Notes under the pieces: model-generated
What the model was told of the DNA's origin: nothing
The model's input: the letters and a program-made list of their open reading frames with translations, nothing else
Databases searched by the model: none
Origin: Cryptomeria japonica
Taxonomy: Eukaryota > Streptophyta > Pinopsida > Cupressales > Cupressaceae
Assembly: GCF_030272615.1 (NCBI RefSeq)
Contig: NC_081406.1
Coordinates: 236,509,922 to 236,573,921 of the forward strand
DNA: 64,000 bases
Reading direction: 5' to 3'
Shown: piece by piece, positions 12,338 to 25,140 of the stretch
Layout of the letters: each line of letters opens with the position of its first letter
Numbering within the stretch: position 1 is the first letter of the stretch
Translations under genes and position numbers: made by a program

Positions 12338-15300
12338 TATTGGGACTCGTTAAATTTGAGTCAAAGTTTATAGGCCTATTTCAAAATTTTGCTCTACATG
12401 TCAAAAAAGTATCTAAATAAGTCAGTTTGAATGGCCTAGTTAGAGAGAGGGAAAGTGGAGCCAGTTGATTTTCAGAGGGTAAGGCTCGAGAATTAAGTCC
12501 TACACCTTTCATTTGGCCTATTCAGTGATGTGCAACTTTTAGATTTCAGTTTGGATAAGTTTATGAGGTACCCAGTTTGAGGGGTGAGCTGAAAATGCAT
12601 TTTAGGCACAAATGCAGATTTTATTGACTAGCCTAATTTGAGCGATTATATCTTTTGCCTTGTTGATCGTAATGAAGAAATTAAAAGTGGATTGGATTCT
12701 ATGCATAAATGTGAGTTAGCCTGCAAAATTTCAACTCTTAAAAAATCCATTTGCTCAGTTTACCAAGTCAAATCCATTTGCAATTTCTATGTTTTGGCAA
12801 GTCCCTGTTTCGACAACTAGTCGGAACCTTGTTTTGCACAAGTGTAAAAGTTGTGTCAATAAGAATCATGCCATAATGTTTGTTCCAGGCTAATGTTGGT
12901 ATGAATGATGAGCTACACTTCAAATTTCAAGCCTTTGTCAATCTGTTTGATCTACTTTCAAAAGGGTTCTTTTGGCATCTTTTTCAATCTTTCGTACTTT
13001 CAGTGCTATATCAGTTAATGTAGCCATTTTTGCGAGCGCGCCATTTGCATCCTATCAGTCTTGTGATCAAGCTGAGATTTCCAAGTTTTATTATGTACTT
13101 AAAGGTACCTGTGTTTCAAATTTGAGGGTCTACGGAGGTCATTTGATATTTTTGAGAATGGCATCATGTGTTGCCAGAACATTGACTTCATTAGGTCCAC
13201 AGTGTCGACAAAGCCAGTTGGCCATTTTTGTCGATTAATATCTCTTCGCTCAGGACTCATCGTGGGAAACCATTTGGTAGATTCCATTCTTGTATATCAG
13301 AGTACATGCCTGTTAGAAGGCGAGATCCAAAAAGGTGTTTTGACAGGTTTAAAAATTGCGTCTTCGCGATTCAATGCGAAAATGTGGCGTAATTGCTTGA
13401 ATGTTGCAAATTTCAGTTTTATGATCCGAAAATGATGCCGATCGTTTCCAGAGGTATGGGTAAGGTTCCTGAAGCATTTCAAAGCTCAGTTGCATGAAAA
13501 CGAAATTTTTTTTAGTGGGACCCACTTTGGGGCCTGACCTGGCTCATGCTCACGCATTATTTTTATTGGTGACTTGGTTCTGCTAAGAGGTTTTATTGCA
13601 TGGGCCATTGTGAAATTGAGATTTGGTTTTCTTAATGCTTGTTACTAAGGTGTCTAAGAGAGTAGCAAGTGTAAAGCATGGTAGTCATCAAAACCTCCAA
13701 TAGCAAATTCAATTGGCAAACATAAAGCCTGGATAACTTTGTTTCCATTGCTGTGGTGTGAAAAGGCTTTAAACTTCAGAAAGAAAATGCTAGTGCCTCC
13801 TCTAGTGTGGTTTATGGGAACCATTGAAGCTTCAAATATAATGAAATTGGCAATTCATGTGGTATGTGGAGAGGCATTGAAATAACTTTTAAACAATGCA
13901 GATGGCAATTTCTGCAGTCTCTCCTCCCTCACGACGGTGTATGAAAATCAATGAAATCAAACCAAACAAATGCAATGAAGAATATTTCCCCTCAATGTGG
14001 AGTTTGTGCAGCATAGAAAACTCAAGCAAAATGTGATTGGCAAGTGTAGTGCCAAAAGCCATAACCTGTGACATCTTCCTTGTTGCGTGGAGTGAAAAGA
14101 GAGGAGCATTAAACCTACGGTAAAACTCGCTTGCCAGCATTTTATCCTCTTGCATTGGCTGGTGAAGGGTGTGTATACTTTTGCAAAGGGTCTCTCCTCT
14201 ACATGAATATTGTGTGGAAGAGGATGCAAACCACTCTGTGCCTCCTCCTTGCTGTGAGCAGGGCCAAATTGTTGAAACTCTTATCCTAATGGTGTAATAT
14301 CAGGAGATAAACAGCTGCGTAGAAGTTTGGAGGGTTGTTCTGAAGTTTTTAGAAGTCAATGATAGTGGCATCAAACCAAATCCTCCATCCCCTGCTACGT
14401 GGAAGTTGCAAATAATAGTTTTAAAACCATAGCAAATAAATGCAGTGTTCCCCCACTCTCACATGCCGCCCAAGAGCTCTGCTGTCATGGTGGATGTTGA
14501 GAAGAGAGTTGAAACCAAAGGGAGTAAAACGTGAATGGTGAAGGGGCTGTAGGGGGATGTAAGGCAAGTGCCCCAGTCTAGCTTGGTGTCTTCTCTCCTT
14601 CAGCATTAATAAAATAACAAGTCCCTTCCCACATGATTGGTGATAGAGGCCATTGAAAACATTCAATAATGCCATACCCTTGGTGTGCCTTTTCGGAGGC
14701 CATATTAATCATATAGCAAATGCATTTGGCAGGTGTAAAGCTAATGTTCACGACCTTGCCAGCAATTTCCCTCCCCTGCATGATGTTTGGGCATCAACAT
14801 TTTAATCAAATGCAAAAATCACCATTAAAACCCAAGAGGAAAGCTTCAAAGTGCAGTCCCAAGCAAAGTCTTTAGTCCCACATTAGCTGGGCGGGAGATT
14901 TTTGTGGTATTTATAATAAAGAACACACACATCTAATATGTCAAAGCCATCTGGGCTTTTGATGGACGGTTTCGTTGGGCGTCCAAGGTGGGCCCACGCA
15001 CGGGTGCGGATCCTGAGGTGATGGAGGAGGTGATTGAGCAGCAAGCAGGTGGACCCCACGCAGGCATGCTTCCCGAGGCAGACTGGGTAAATTTTGCAGA
15101 GAAAGGTCAGCTTAACTAGTGAGCAGGTCCGAGATGATCCGACGAAGCGCGTTGATTCGCAGGCCGAAGGTGCTCGTCGGTTAAGATCCGCGAAATAGCG
15201 AAAAGAGGTAAAGACCCTGCATGTTCGAGATGATCGGATGGCTCGCGCGACTTCGCGAAGGAAAGTTGCTTGCCAGTTAAGGTCCACGAAATAGTGAAAA

Positions 15301-16835
15301 GCATCTCCAAAAATGAGAAGGTTTAAGGTCGAGCAAGTTCTAAGTAGATCGACGGTGTGTGTGGTTTTGTGAGGCGAAGATGCACGAAACATAACATCTG
15401 CGAAATGGTGAAAGCCAGGTAGCGATGATGTGGCAGGTACAGTCAGTGTCTAGCAGGTAGGTCCCAACCCAGTGGTAATTATGTGGTGTAGAGGTGGCGC
15501 CTAGGTGGTGATGACATGGCGCTAAGGTGGTGTACACATGGTGGCCAAGTGGCAATGACAAAGCAGATGACATGGCAGTGATCAAGTGTCATCCCAGGTG
15601 GCGTCCAGTCAACCCCATTGACCAATCAGAGGCTGCCACGTGGCAAAGTGTTAGGGCTATAGGGAGCAAAAATGAAATTTAAAATCAGTTAATGATATAG
15701 TTCTTACTATAGAGAAAATTCAAAAATTTAAATGATGTGCACACATGAGGAATTAATTCGCTCAGGGCTCCATTTTTGGTCAAAATGGCAAGTATTATAT
15801 GTTTCCAGAAAGCACTCAGTGTGAAGAATCCAATTATGTAGTCAATTTTGACAAAGATCAGATATTTTGGGAGAAGTTTTGATGGGAATGAATTTCAGTT
15901 AGAGAGGAGACACTTGGCAATTTCAGTTGCAGATTTGATTTTCTTCCCTCTCATTCTTATTCCCAATTCTTCTCAGTTGTAAGGGTTCTAGAAATTTGGA
16001 GAATGGCTCCATATTTTCATGGCTTCCAATTCTAAGTTTTCTTCAAGATTGTACAGGGCAGGGCTTTTCCTTCAATAATGGAGTTTAATTCTTGCTATAG
16101 GTGCTCTTAGTTGCAGGTTCTTGTGTATGTAAGGCATACATAAATTCACACAGGATTGTCTCTAGATTTGTATTTCCATTTTACCAAATCAGATCCTCAA
16201 GGAGGATGAAACTTGTTATCTCAAGGAGATAGTTATGATTGTTTGCAGGGATTCTTCAAGGAAGGATTTAAATTCTGTAATAAATCATAAAAAATGGAAT
16301 ATAGTTTCGAGATTTGATGATTTTGTGAATGATCTTAGTAATGCATTTATGCAAGGCATTAATGCATGAATATTTAATAATGAAGATGGATTTGCAATCG
16401 AAGATTTCATTTATAGTTTGATGTATGACTCTGTTGCCCTTGGATAAGGCATTGATCTTGCAATTAAGGGGGTTCTCAAACCAATTTAAAATCCAATCAG
16501 AATATCTTTAGTGTATGGTATGTTTTGAAATGTTTCATCTATCTCATGCTCAAGCATAGTTGAGTTTTATGTGTAGATCTAGCCCATCTGCAATAAACTA
16601 CTTGTTTTGGAGCCCTGGTGAGATCTATATGTTTATGTTGATGCTGTCATAGGTGTGTAATAGGTTTAATTCTAAGCATCAAAGGTATACCCACCTAGGT
16701 TTTGCAGAGCTTGAAGAGTAGAAGGATTCATATCCTTGTCATGTTGTCCAAGCCCTGAGGTTCTTCATAGATTGAATTGGCTACTTCATAGATCAATTGC
16801 AGGTGTTCTTGGGTTATCACTTTCGGTGAACAACA
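12338..16835 (+). repeat. R 5' LTR (4.5 kb)
   Basis: Collinear with 20622-25100 and 38902-43227, with scattered differences (3 in the 66 bases I compared near the start). It contains a GTGGC/GATGATGTGG-rich stretch (about 15410-15600), a CCAAT motif (15622-15626) and a perfect GCCACGTGGC G-box (15635-15644). Many short ORFs on both strands repeat between the LTR copies; none looks like a conserved protein. Confidence 0.85.
15621..15644 (+). promoter_or_regulatory. CCAAT plus G-box/ABRE-like motif in the R LTR
   Basis: ACCAATCAGAGG is followed by the palindrome GCCACGTGGC, the core bound by plant bZIP/bHLH factors. The other two LTR copies carry CATGTGG at this site but retain ACACGTGGCG about 100 bases upstream. 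The regulatory role is inferred from motif only. Confidence 0.35.
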
Positions 16836-16839
16836 AAAA

Positions 16840-16857
16840 TGGTGACTCTGCTGGGGA
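16840..16857 (+). promoter_or_regulatory. R primer-binding site 1 (tRNA-Arg-like)
   Basis: TGGTGACTCTGCTGGGGA starts 4 bases after the LTR end. From memory, the complement of the plant tRNA-Arg 3' end is TGGCGACTCCACTGGGGA; the site differs at three positions. tRNA-Arg priming is typical of Ogre/Tat Ty3 elements. Confidence 0.7.
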
Positions 16858-16943
16858 GTAAATGAATTGTTAAAGAGTCTCTGGTTAAAAAATTTGCTTC
16901 ATATAATGTCGAGATTATCCTATTCGAGTCACCACAACAAAAA

Positions 16944-16961
16944 TGGCGACCTTGCTGGGGA
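16944..16961 (+). promoter_or_regulatory. R second primer-binding-site copy
   Basis: TGGCGACCTTGCTGGGGA, preceded by CAACAAAA exactly as at site 1, lies 104 bases downstream of it. It keeps the G that site 1 lost in TGGCGA, but has a CT/TC change later. Confidence 0.6.
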
Positions 16962-17684
16962 AATGAGAATGGAAATTGCCAAAATTCATCTAGTTAGTCT
17001 GTCCATTGTGTATGCACAAAGTGTGAAAGTGAGTTTATGAGTTAGAAAATGCTCCTTGTTCTAGATCTATAGAATGATATGTGTTTCATGTCATATTTTA
17101 TGAAGGATTTATAGTGAATGCATTATTGAGAGTTGTAAGAAGTCCTTGCAGCTGTATGCAAACTTTTCCCCAATTCCTTATATGGGTGGCCACTCCATGG
17201 TTCATACCAGTGTTAAATTGCCTAGAAGAGTGTTAATTGCATCAAGATTAAAAGAGAAATAGAGAATTAAATAAGTGTTGAATGGTGTTCTGCTGTTCAA
17301 AATATCCTCTGTGCAAGAGGTGGAAACTCGGATGTAAAAGATCGTGCTAAAAGTGAAGTAAATCTCCAGATCTATGAGTCTTACAGCTGCAAATCTCCAG
17401 GTATTTTTTAGAGGTTTCAAATGCAAAGATATTTGTTCTGAAAAATTAGAATATTTAATGTTGTTTTCCCATTTAGTGAACAACACTAGTCTAGAGGGAA
17501 AGAGAGGATCTCAAAATTAATTTGCATATCTATGATGCTAAAGTATCCAGTGTGTACGATCTTCCGTAGCATGCAAATTTGGAAAACCTTATGTCAAGAA
17601 ATGTTAAAGAATAGATTTGAATAAGGATATGTGCTTGAATTTTTTTATCCAAGATTGTATAATCATTTGTGGAAGTAGGAAAAA

Positions 17685-20306
17685 ATGAGCAGTGAAATTT
17701 TTCAGCCCCAATTATTTCCACATATGGCCATGCTTAGTGAAATGTCACAACCATGTAATAGGAAGAGTTTTAGTATGAAGTATTATGATGCTCTAAACTT
17801 TGAATGTATTCCAGGTTACCCAAATCCCATACCCATAAAAATTAGAAAATATTTGCCCATATTCAGTGGGAAGAAATCAGAATCAACATGTAAACATGTG
17901 AAAAGATTGTCAGATTTGATAGGAGAATTTGAAATTTGCCAAGAGGATGTGTGCATGAAGTTATTTGTTCAGTCATTGAAAGAGGATGCAAGGGATTGGT
18001 TCTCTTTTTTGCCAGTGAATTCTATTACCTCATGGGAAGAATTGGTTTCATATTTCATGGATCAATTCGATGAGAAGGTGAGTGATTATGACTTGTTGGA
18101 AGAATTCGCTTATATACAAATCAGGGAAGATGAATTGGTACCAACATTTAATATCAGATTTTCACAAGCTTTGTCTAAAATTTCCAAAAAGTATAAACTT
18201 GATGATAAAGTATGTCTGGATATTTATATGAGTGCTTTTGGTAAGAATATGGGTTTCCTATTGAGAAACAAAGAGCCCAAAACCTTGTATGAAGCCTTTA
18301 ACACAGCTAGGGATATGGAAAATAACTTGAAGTTTGGAATCTCGAAGAGATTCATGTCTGCTGTTGTTTCTTATCAAAGCACCTTCAATGGTGAAATACC
18401 ATGTGAAGATGAGCAAATCATTCCTTGTCTAAGTGCATCAAGCTCTGCAGTTCCGAATGGTTTTGTTGATGCATGTGTTTCAGATTTAGATGAGAGTCAA
18501 GAGCCTCTACTGTTAATGTTGGTTGTCTCTCAAAGTAATGATGGAATGATTAGTGGGAAGTGTTGTGAAAATGTTGATACAGAGATAGATATATACAAGG
18601 GGTATGTGCCATTTGATTTGTATGCTAGTTATGTTGATTATGTGGCTGCCAACTACCAAGTGAATCATACATCTCTCCAAGATAATATTAATGAAAATAA
18701 TGATGGTGATGACCATCAATCTTTACATGTTGTTGATGTATTTGATGTTGAAATTCCAAATACAAAGAGATTACTAAGTGTTGTTGTTTGTGCAAGTGAA
18801 AATGTGCCATGTGATGAAAATCAGAATTGTTTAGTGCAAACAATAGTTGATCCTCACTTAGATATTGATAATTTCAATTGTGTTGAGGATGAAGTAAATT
18901 TATTTTCAGATTTCACTTCTTCTAATCATGTTGATGATCATTCTATTTTGAAAGTTATGCACAATGTTAATTCAGAAGATTTCAAGGGTATGCATGATTG
19001 CAATGAAAATATAGCACACATGGATGGACAAATTTTTACGGAATCTCAAATGGAACAGCAAAGTGCAATGCAAGTCTAGAAGATTGTAGAACTTAAGAAA
19101 GCTCTTGAGGTTGTGGACAAGGAGGTTCAAATGTTGGAAAGCCTTCAAGCTGTTAATGAAGACCTTCTACAATATGGTGAAGAGAATTCTTTGGAAAAGG
19201 ACTGTGAATTGAATGCTTGTACACTTGATGAACATGCTGATCTAACAAATGGTTTTATGACAGAAAATTTTAGTGAATGTGCTGAAAGTTCACTTGATGA
19301 AGTAAATGGCAGTGATGTTCATTTTCATTCTTTGGCTGATGACAAGTATTCTATTGGTGAAGAAGATCAGTTGTGGCAAGATAAGTATGATTATCTCAAT
19401 TTTCAGAATGATGGTCATAGGATAAAATCTTATGAATGTGAAACATGGAACACTAAGGATTGTTCCAGCCAAGTTTCAATTTCTTCTTTGTCTGATGAAG
19501 ATGATTATGATGATCGAATGGATAGTGTCTTTAGCAATTTTACTAATGCTTTATTCAATGCTGATATAGATAAGGACTAGCCACTTCAGTGTCATAATGT
19601 TCATAAGGGGATTCTTCATTTTGTTTCTAACCCTTTGTATGAAGAAATAACTAATCAACCAGATGTTGTAAATGATGAACCAGTCCATAATAATGATGAA
19701 ATTCTGAACAGCAATAGCCTGGGTTGTAAAAGACTACTTCATGATGAATGTAAGAGGCATGGGTTACGTGGTGATTACTTAAAACCACAAATGAAAGTGT
19801 TTCAGGTGGATATAAGTTTGAATGAAAAAGATTTAGCTGAGGATTTGCTTCAGCCAGAGGTATGCATTCTTTTCCATGAATGGGATGTTGAGAATGAAGA
19901 GGTTTTCAGTTTGATAAGCAAGGATAGTATGAGGTTTGATTAGCATAGTGAAGTATGACATCCGGATTGTAATGTTCATGTTCCTTGTTTGCATCAATTG
20001 GTTAGTAGTGTCCTTCATTATATTAATTGAAATGGTAATAAGGTAAGTGTTGATAGGAATTGCAATGTTGAAAATGAATGTTTTACTTTTGAAGTTCAGC
20101 ATGATGATGTCCTTAAAAATGATAGAGTTGAGTGGGATAGTGAAAGGTATGGTAGCTTGTGGGAAAGCCTTTATGGTGACTTGTCTCATGGTTTTATTTT
20201 TGTTGAAGTAGTGTGTGATCACAAAGTTCAAAATCAGACCAAAGGTATGCACACTAGTTGTTTCAGTAATGAGACAAAAGAGGTGGATTATAAAAGTTAT
20301 GCTTAG
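17685..20306 (+). pseudogene. R gag pseudogene
   Basis: A capsid-like gag protein of a Ty3-type retrotransposon. The first open stretch (17685-19079, 464 codons) has a Retrotrans_gag signature at about residues 55-220: IFSGKKSES, then ARDWFSFLPVNSITSWEELVSYF with YIQIREDE following. The same frame continues through TAG at 19077-19079 to 19580 and again from 19635 to 19943, then with more stops to about 20306, suggesting an original product near 870 residues. The C-terminal part is acidic and rich in D, N and H, without a clear zinc knuckle. No protease, RT or integrase follows. The ATG at 17685 is the first in frame. Stops are mostly TAG, as expected from CAG decay. Confidence 0.75.
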
Positions 20307-20599
20307 TTGTTATTGAAAAGTGCCTTTGTTTGGATCATTGTATCAAGTGATCAGAATCAGATTTTTTACAGAGGTAAATGCTAAGATTGTTTGAGCAGCT
20401 TATGATTTAGTTTTAAGCATGTTTGTATATTTTATATAGTTGCTTTGCTTCAGTTGTGTGATTTTCAAAAAAGTGCCCTGTTGTTTGGGTAGAATAACGA
20501 TGCCCTGTTTTTGAAATGAGATGAGAAGAGAACAATGATCCATTTTTGAGTGGTCTGCTTAACCAAAGATATCTGGATTCTTGTGTTGATCTTGCAATC

Positions 20600-20620
20600 G
20601 AGCATCCCCAGTTAGAGCCA
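20600..20620 (-). promoter_or_regulatory. inverted tRNA-Arg-like sequence next to the R 3' LTR
   Basis: ATCCCCAGTTAGAGCCA lies immediately left of the 3' LTR, where a polypurine tract is expected. It resembles the sense 3' end of tRNA-Arg (TCCCCAGTGGAGTCGCCA) with a short gap, and therefore the reverse complement of the primer site at 16840. The copy at 38880-38900 reads TCCCCAGTCAGAGCCA. A purine-rich run (GAGATGAGAAGAGAA) lies about 90 bases upstream. Confidence 0.5.
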
Positions 20621-20621
20621 T

Positions 20622-23600
20622 TGTTGGGACTTGTTAAATTTGAGTCAAATTTTATAGGCCTATTTAAAAATTTTGCTCTACATGTCAGAAAAGTATCTAA
20701 ATAAGTCAGTTTGAATGGCCTAGTTAGAGAGAGGGAAAGTGGAGCCAGTTGATTTTTCAGAGGGTAAGGCTCGAGAATTAAGTCCTACACCTTTCATTTG
20801 GCTTATTCAGTGATGTGCAACTTTCAGATTTCAGTTTGGATAAGTTTATGAGGTACCTAGTTTGAGGGGTGAGTTGAAAGTGCATTTTATGCACAAATGT
20901 AGATTTTATTGAGTAGCCTACTTTGAGCGATTATATCTTTTGCCCTATTGATCGTCATGAAGAAATTAAAAGTGGATTGGATTCTATGCATAAATGTGAG
21001 TTATCCTACAAAATTTCAAGTCTTAACAAATCCATTTGCTCAGTTTACCAAGTCAAATCCATTTGCAGTTTCTATGTTTTGGCAAGTCCCTGTTTCGACA
21101 ACTAGTCGGAGCCCTGTTTCGCACAAGTGTTAAAGTTGCGTCAGTAAGCGTCATGCCATAATGTTTTTTCCGATCTAATTTCGGTATGAATGATGAGCTA
21201 CATTTCAAATTTCAAGCCTCTGTCAATCCATTTGATTGGTTTTCAAAAGGGTTCTTTTGGCATCTTTTTCAATCTTTCGTACTTTCAGTGCTATATCAAT
21301 TAATGTAGCCATTTGCATCCTGTCAGTCTTGTGATTGAACTGAGATTTCCAAGTTTTAGTATGTACTTAAAGGTAGCTGTGTTTCAAATTTGAGGGTCTA
21401 CGGAGGTCATTTGATATTTTTCAGAAAGGCATCATGTGTTGCCAGAACATTGACTTCATCAGGTCCGCAGTGTCGACAAAGCCAGTTGGCCATTTTCGCT
21501 GATTAATATCTCTTCGCTCAGGACTCGTCTTAGGAAACCGTTTGGTAGATTTCATTCTTGTATATCAGAGTACATGCCTGTCAGATGGCGGGATCTAGAA
21601 AGGTGTTTTGACAGGTTTGAAAATTGCATCTTCGCGATTAAATGCGAAAATGTGGTGTAATTGCTTGAATGTTGCAAATTTCAGTTTTATGATACGAAAA
21701 CGATGCCGATCATTTCCAGAGGTATGGGTAAGGTTCCTGAAGCATTTCAGAGGTCAATTGCATGAAATTTTTTTTTTTTTAAGCCCAACCTGGCTCATGC
21801 TCACGCATTATTTTTATTGGCAACATGGTTTTGCAAAGAGGTTTTATTGCATGGGCCATTGTGAAATTGAGATTTGGTTTTCTTAATGCTTTTTACTAAG
21901 ATGTCTAAGAGAGTAGCAGGTGTAAAGTGTGGTAGTCATCAAAACCTCCAATAGCAAATTCAATTGGCAGACATAAAGCCCGGATAACATTGTTTCCATT
22001 GTTGTGGTGTGAAAAGGCTTTAAACTTCAGAAAGAAAATGCCAGTGCCTCCTCCAGTGTGGTTTTTGGGAAAAATCGAAGCTTCAAATATAATGAAATTG
22101 GCAGTTCATGTGGTATGTGGAGAGGCATTGAAATAACTTTTAAACAATGCAGATGGCAATTTCTGCAGTCTCTCCTCCCTCACGTGGGTGTATGAAAATC
22201 AATGAAATCAAACCAAACAAATGCAATGAAGAATATTTCCCCTCAACGTGGAGTTTGTGCAGCATAGAAAACTCAAGCAAAATGTGATTGGTAAGTGTAG
22301 TGCTAAATGCCATAACCTCTAACATCTTCCTTGTTGCATGGAATGAAAAGAGAGGAGCATTAAACCTTCGGTAAAACTCGCTTGCCAGCATCTTATCCTC
22401 TTGCATTTCGTTGGTGAACAATATGTATAGTTTTGCAAAGGGTCTCCCCTCTGCATGAATATTGTGTGGAAGAGGATGCAAACCGCTCTATGCCTCCTCC
22501 TTGCTGTGAGCAGGGCCAAATTGTTGAAACTCTTATGCTAATGGTGTAATATCAGGAGATAAACAGCTGCATAGAAGTTTGGAGGGTTGTTCTGAAGTTT
22601 ATAGAAGTCAATGATAGTGGCGTCAAAACCAATCCTCCCTCCCCTGCTACGTGGAAGTGGCAAATAATAGTTTTAAAACCATAGCAAATAAATGCAGTGT
22701 TTCCCCACTCTCACATGCCGCCCAAGAGCTCTGCTGTCATGGTGGATGTTGAGAAGAGAGTTGAAAACAAAGGGAGTAAAATGTGAATGGTGAAGGGGCT
22801 GCAGGGGCATGTAAGGCAACTGCCCCAGTCTAGCATGGTGTCTTCTCTCCTTCAGCATGAATAAAATAACAAGTCCCTTTCCACATGATTGGTGATAGAG
22901 GCCATTGAAAACATTCAAATATGCCATATGCAATAGGAACCCCCTTTGTGTGGCTGTTTGGAGGCCATATTAATCATATAGCGAATGCATTTAGCAGGTG
23001 TAAAGCTAATGTTCATGACCTTGCCAGCATTTTCCCTCCCTTGTGTGGTGTTTGGGCATCAACATTTTAATCAAATGCAAAAATCGCCTTTAAAACCCAG
23101 GAGGAAAGCTTCAAAGTGCAGTCCCAAGCAAAGTCTTTAGTCCCACATTGGCTGGGCGGGAGTTTTTTGTGGTATTTATAATAAAGAGCAAACACATCTA
23201 ATATGTCAAAGCCATCTGGACTTTTGATGGACGGTCCTTTTGGGCGTCCAAGATGGGCTCACGCACGGGTGAGGATCCCGAGGTGACGGAGGAGGTGACT
23301 GAGCAGTGAGCACGTGGACCCCATGCAGGAACGCTTCCCGAGGTAGACTGGGCAAATTTTGTAGAGAAAGGTCAGCTTAACCAATGAGCAGGTTTGAGAT
23401 GATCGGACGAAGCGCATTGATTCGTAGGCCAAAGGTGCTCACCAGTCAAGGTCCGCGAAATAGAGAAAAGAGGTAAAGACCCTGCAGGTTTGAGATGATC
23501 GGATGGCTTGCGCGACTTTGCAAAGGAAAGTTGCTTGTTGGTTAAGGTCCGCGAAATAGCGAAAAGCATCTCCAAAAATGAGAAGGTTTAAGGTCGACCA

Positions 23601-25100
23601 AGTGCCAAGCAGATCGATGGTGCGTGTGGTTTCGTGAGGCGAAGATGCACGAAACATACCGTCTGTGAAATGGTGAAAGCCAGGCGGCGATGATGTGGCA
23701 AGTACAGTCAATTTCTAGCAGGTAGGTCCCGTCCTAGTGGCGATGATGTGCTGCAGAGGTGGCACCTAGGTGGCAATGATGTGGTGCTAAGGTGGTGTAC
23801 ACGTGGCGCGCAAGTGGCAGTGACAAAGCGGATGACATGGCGATGATGAGGTTCATCCCAGGTGGCGCCCTCTCAACCCCATCGACCAATCAGAGGCTGC
23901 CATGTGGCAAACCATCAGGGCTATAGGGAGCAAAAATCAAATTTAAAATAAGTTAAAGATATAGTTCTGACAATAGAGAAAATTAAAAAAATTTAATTAT
24001 GTGCACACACGAGGAATTAATTTGCTCAAGGCTCCATTTTTTGTCAAAATGGCAAGTATTATATGTTTCCAGAAAGCTCTCAGTGTGAAGAATCCAATTA
24101 TTTAGTCAATTCTGACAAAAGAGAAGATATTTTGGGAGTAGTTTTGATGGGAATGAATTTTAGTTAGAGATGAGACACTTGGTAATTTCAATTTCTGATT
24201 TGATTTTCTTCCCTCTCCTTCTTATTCCCAATTCTTCTTAGTTGTAAGGGTTCCAAAAATTTGGACAATGGCTCCATATTTTCAAGGCTTCCAATTCAGA
24301 TTTTTCTTCAAGATTGTAAAAGGTAGGGCTTTTCCTTCAGTAATGGAGTTCAATTCTTGCTATAGCTGTTCTTAGTTGCTAGTTCTTGTGTATGTAAGGC
24401 ATACATAAATTCACACAGGATTGTCTCTAGATTTGTTTTTCCATTTTATCAAATCAGATCCTCAAGGAGGATGAAATTTGTTATCTCAAGGAGATAGTTA
24501 TGATTGTTTGCAGGGATTCTTCAAGGAATGATTTAAATTTTGTAATAAATCATAAAAAATGGAATATAGTTTCGAGATTTGATGATTTTGTGAATGATCT
24601 TAGTAATGCATTTATGCAAGGCATTAATGCATGAATATTTAATAATGAAGATGGATTTGCAATCGAAGCTTTCATTTATAGTTTGATGTATGACTTTGTT
24701 GCCCTTAGATAAGGCACTGATCTTGCAATTAAGGGGGTTCTCAAACCAATTTAAAATCCAATTAGAATATCTTTAGTGTATGTTATGTTTTGAAATGTTT
24801 CATCTATCTCATGCTTAGGCATAGTTGAGTTTTATGTGTAGATCTAGCCCATCTGCAATAAACTACTTGTTTTGGAGCCCTGGTGAGATCTATCTGTTTA
24901 TATTGATGCTGTCATAGGTGTGTAATAGGTTTAATTCTAAGCATCAAAGGTATACCCGCCTAGGTTTTGTAGAGCCTGAAGAGTAGAAGGATTCATATCC
25001 TTGTCATGTTGTCCAAGCCCTGAGGTTCTTCATAGATTGAATTGGCTACTTCATAGATCAATTGTAGGTGTTCTTGGGTTATCACTTTTGGTGAACAACA
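20622..25100 (+). repeat. R 3' LTR (unit 1)
   Basis: 4479-bp copy starting TGTTGGGACT and ending GTGAACAACA. It matches the 5' LTR throughout, including the TCAAGGAGGATGAAA region near the right end. The next five bases are the GGTTC target duplication. Confidence 0.85.
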
Positions 25101-25140
25101 GGTTCCTTGGAGAAGATCTTAACCCTTTGAGGAGATCTTG

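Larger units (their letters stand above)
12338..25100 (+). mobile_element. Large gag-only Ty3-type LTR retrotransposon R
   Basis: A full-length 12.8-kb element with LTRs of 4498 bp (12338-16835) and 4479 bp (20622-25100) around a 3.8-kb interior. It is flanked by GGTTC at 12333-12337 and 25101-25105, a perfect 5-bp target duplication. LTR ends are TGTTG...CAACA in the 3' copy; the 5' copy starts TATTG, one substitution. The primer site resembles the 3' end of tRNA-Arg, as in the Ogre/Tat lineage. The interior encodes only a gag-like protein, now with several stops, and no pol, so R is a non-autonomous (LARD or TR-GAG type) element that would have relied on enzymes from a partner. Confidence 0.85.

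Noticed and set aside
12638-15585. Many ORFs of 60-170 codons on both strands (for example 14883-15392 minus), repeated near 20.9-23.7 kb and 39.2-42.0 kb.
   Set aside because: They lie inside the three R LTR copies, differ in frame integrity between copies and show no domain. Their recurrence reflects LTR duplication, not gene conservation.
20586-20621. A third complete R insertion at 38902-43227.
   Set aside because: That LTR is preceded by R interior and followed by the same target-site flank as the unit 1 3' LTR, so it is a duplicated 3' LTR and not an independent insertion or solo LTR.
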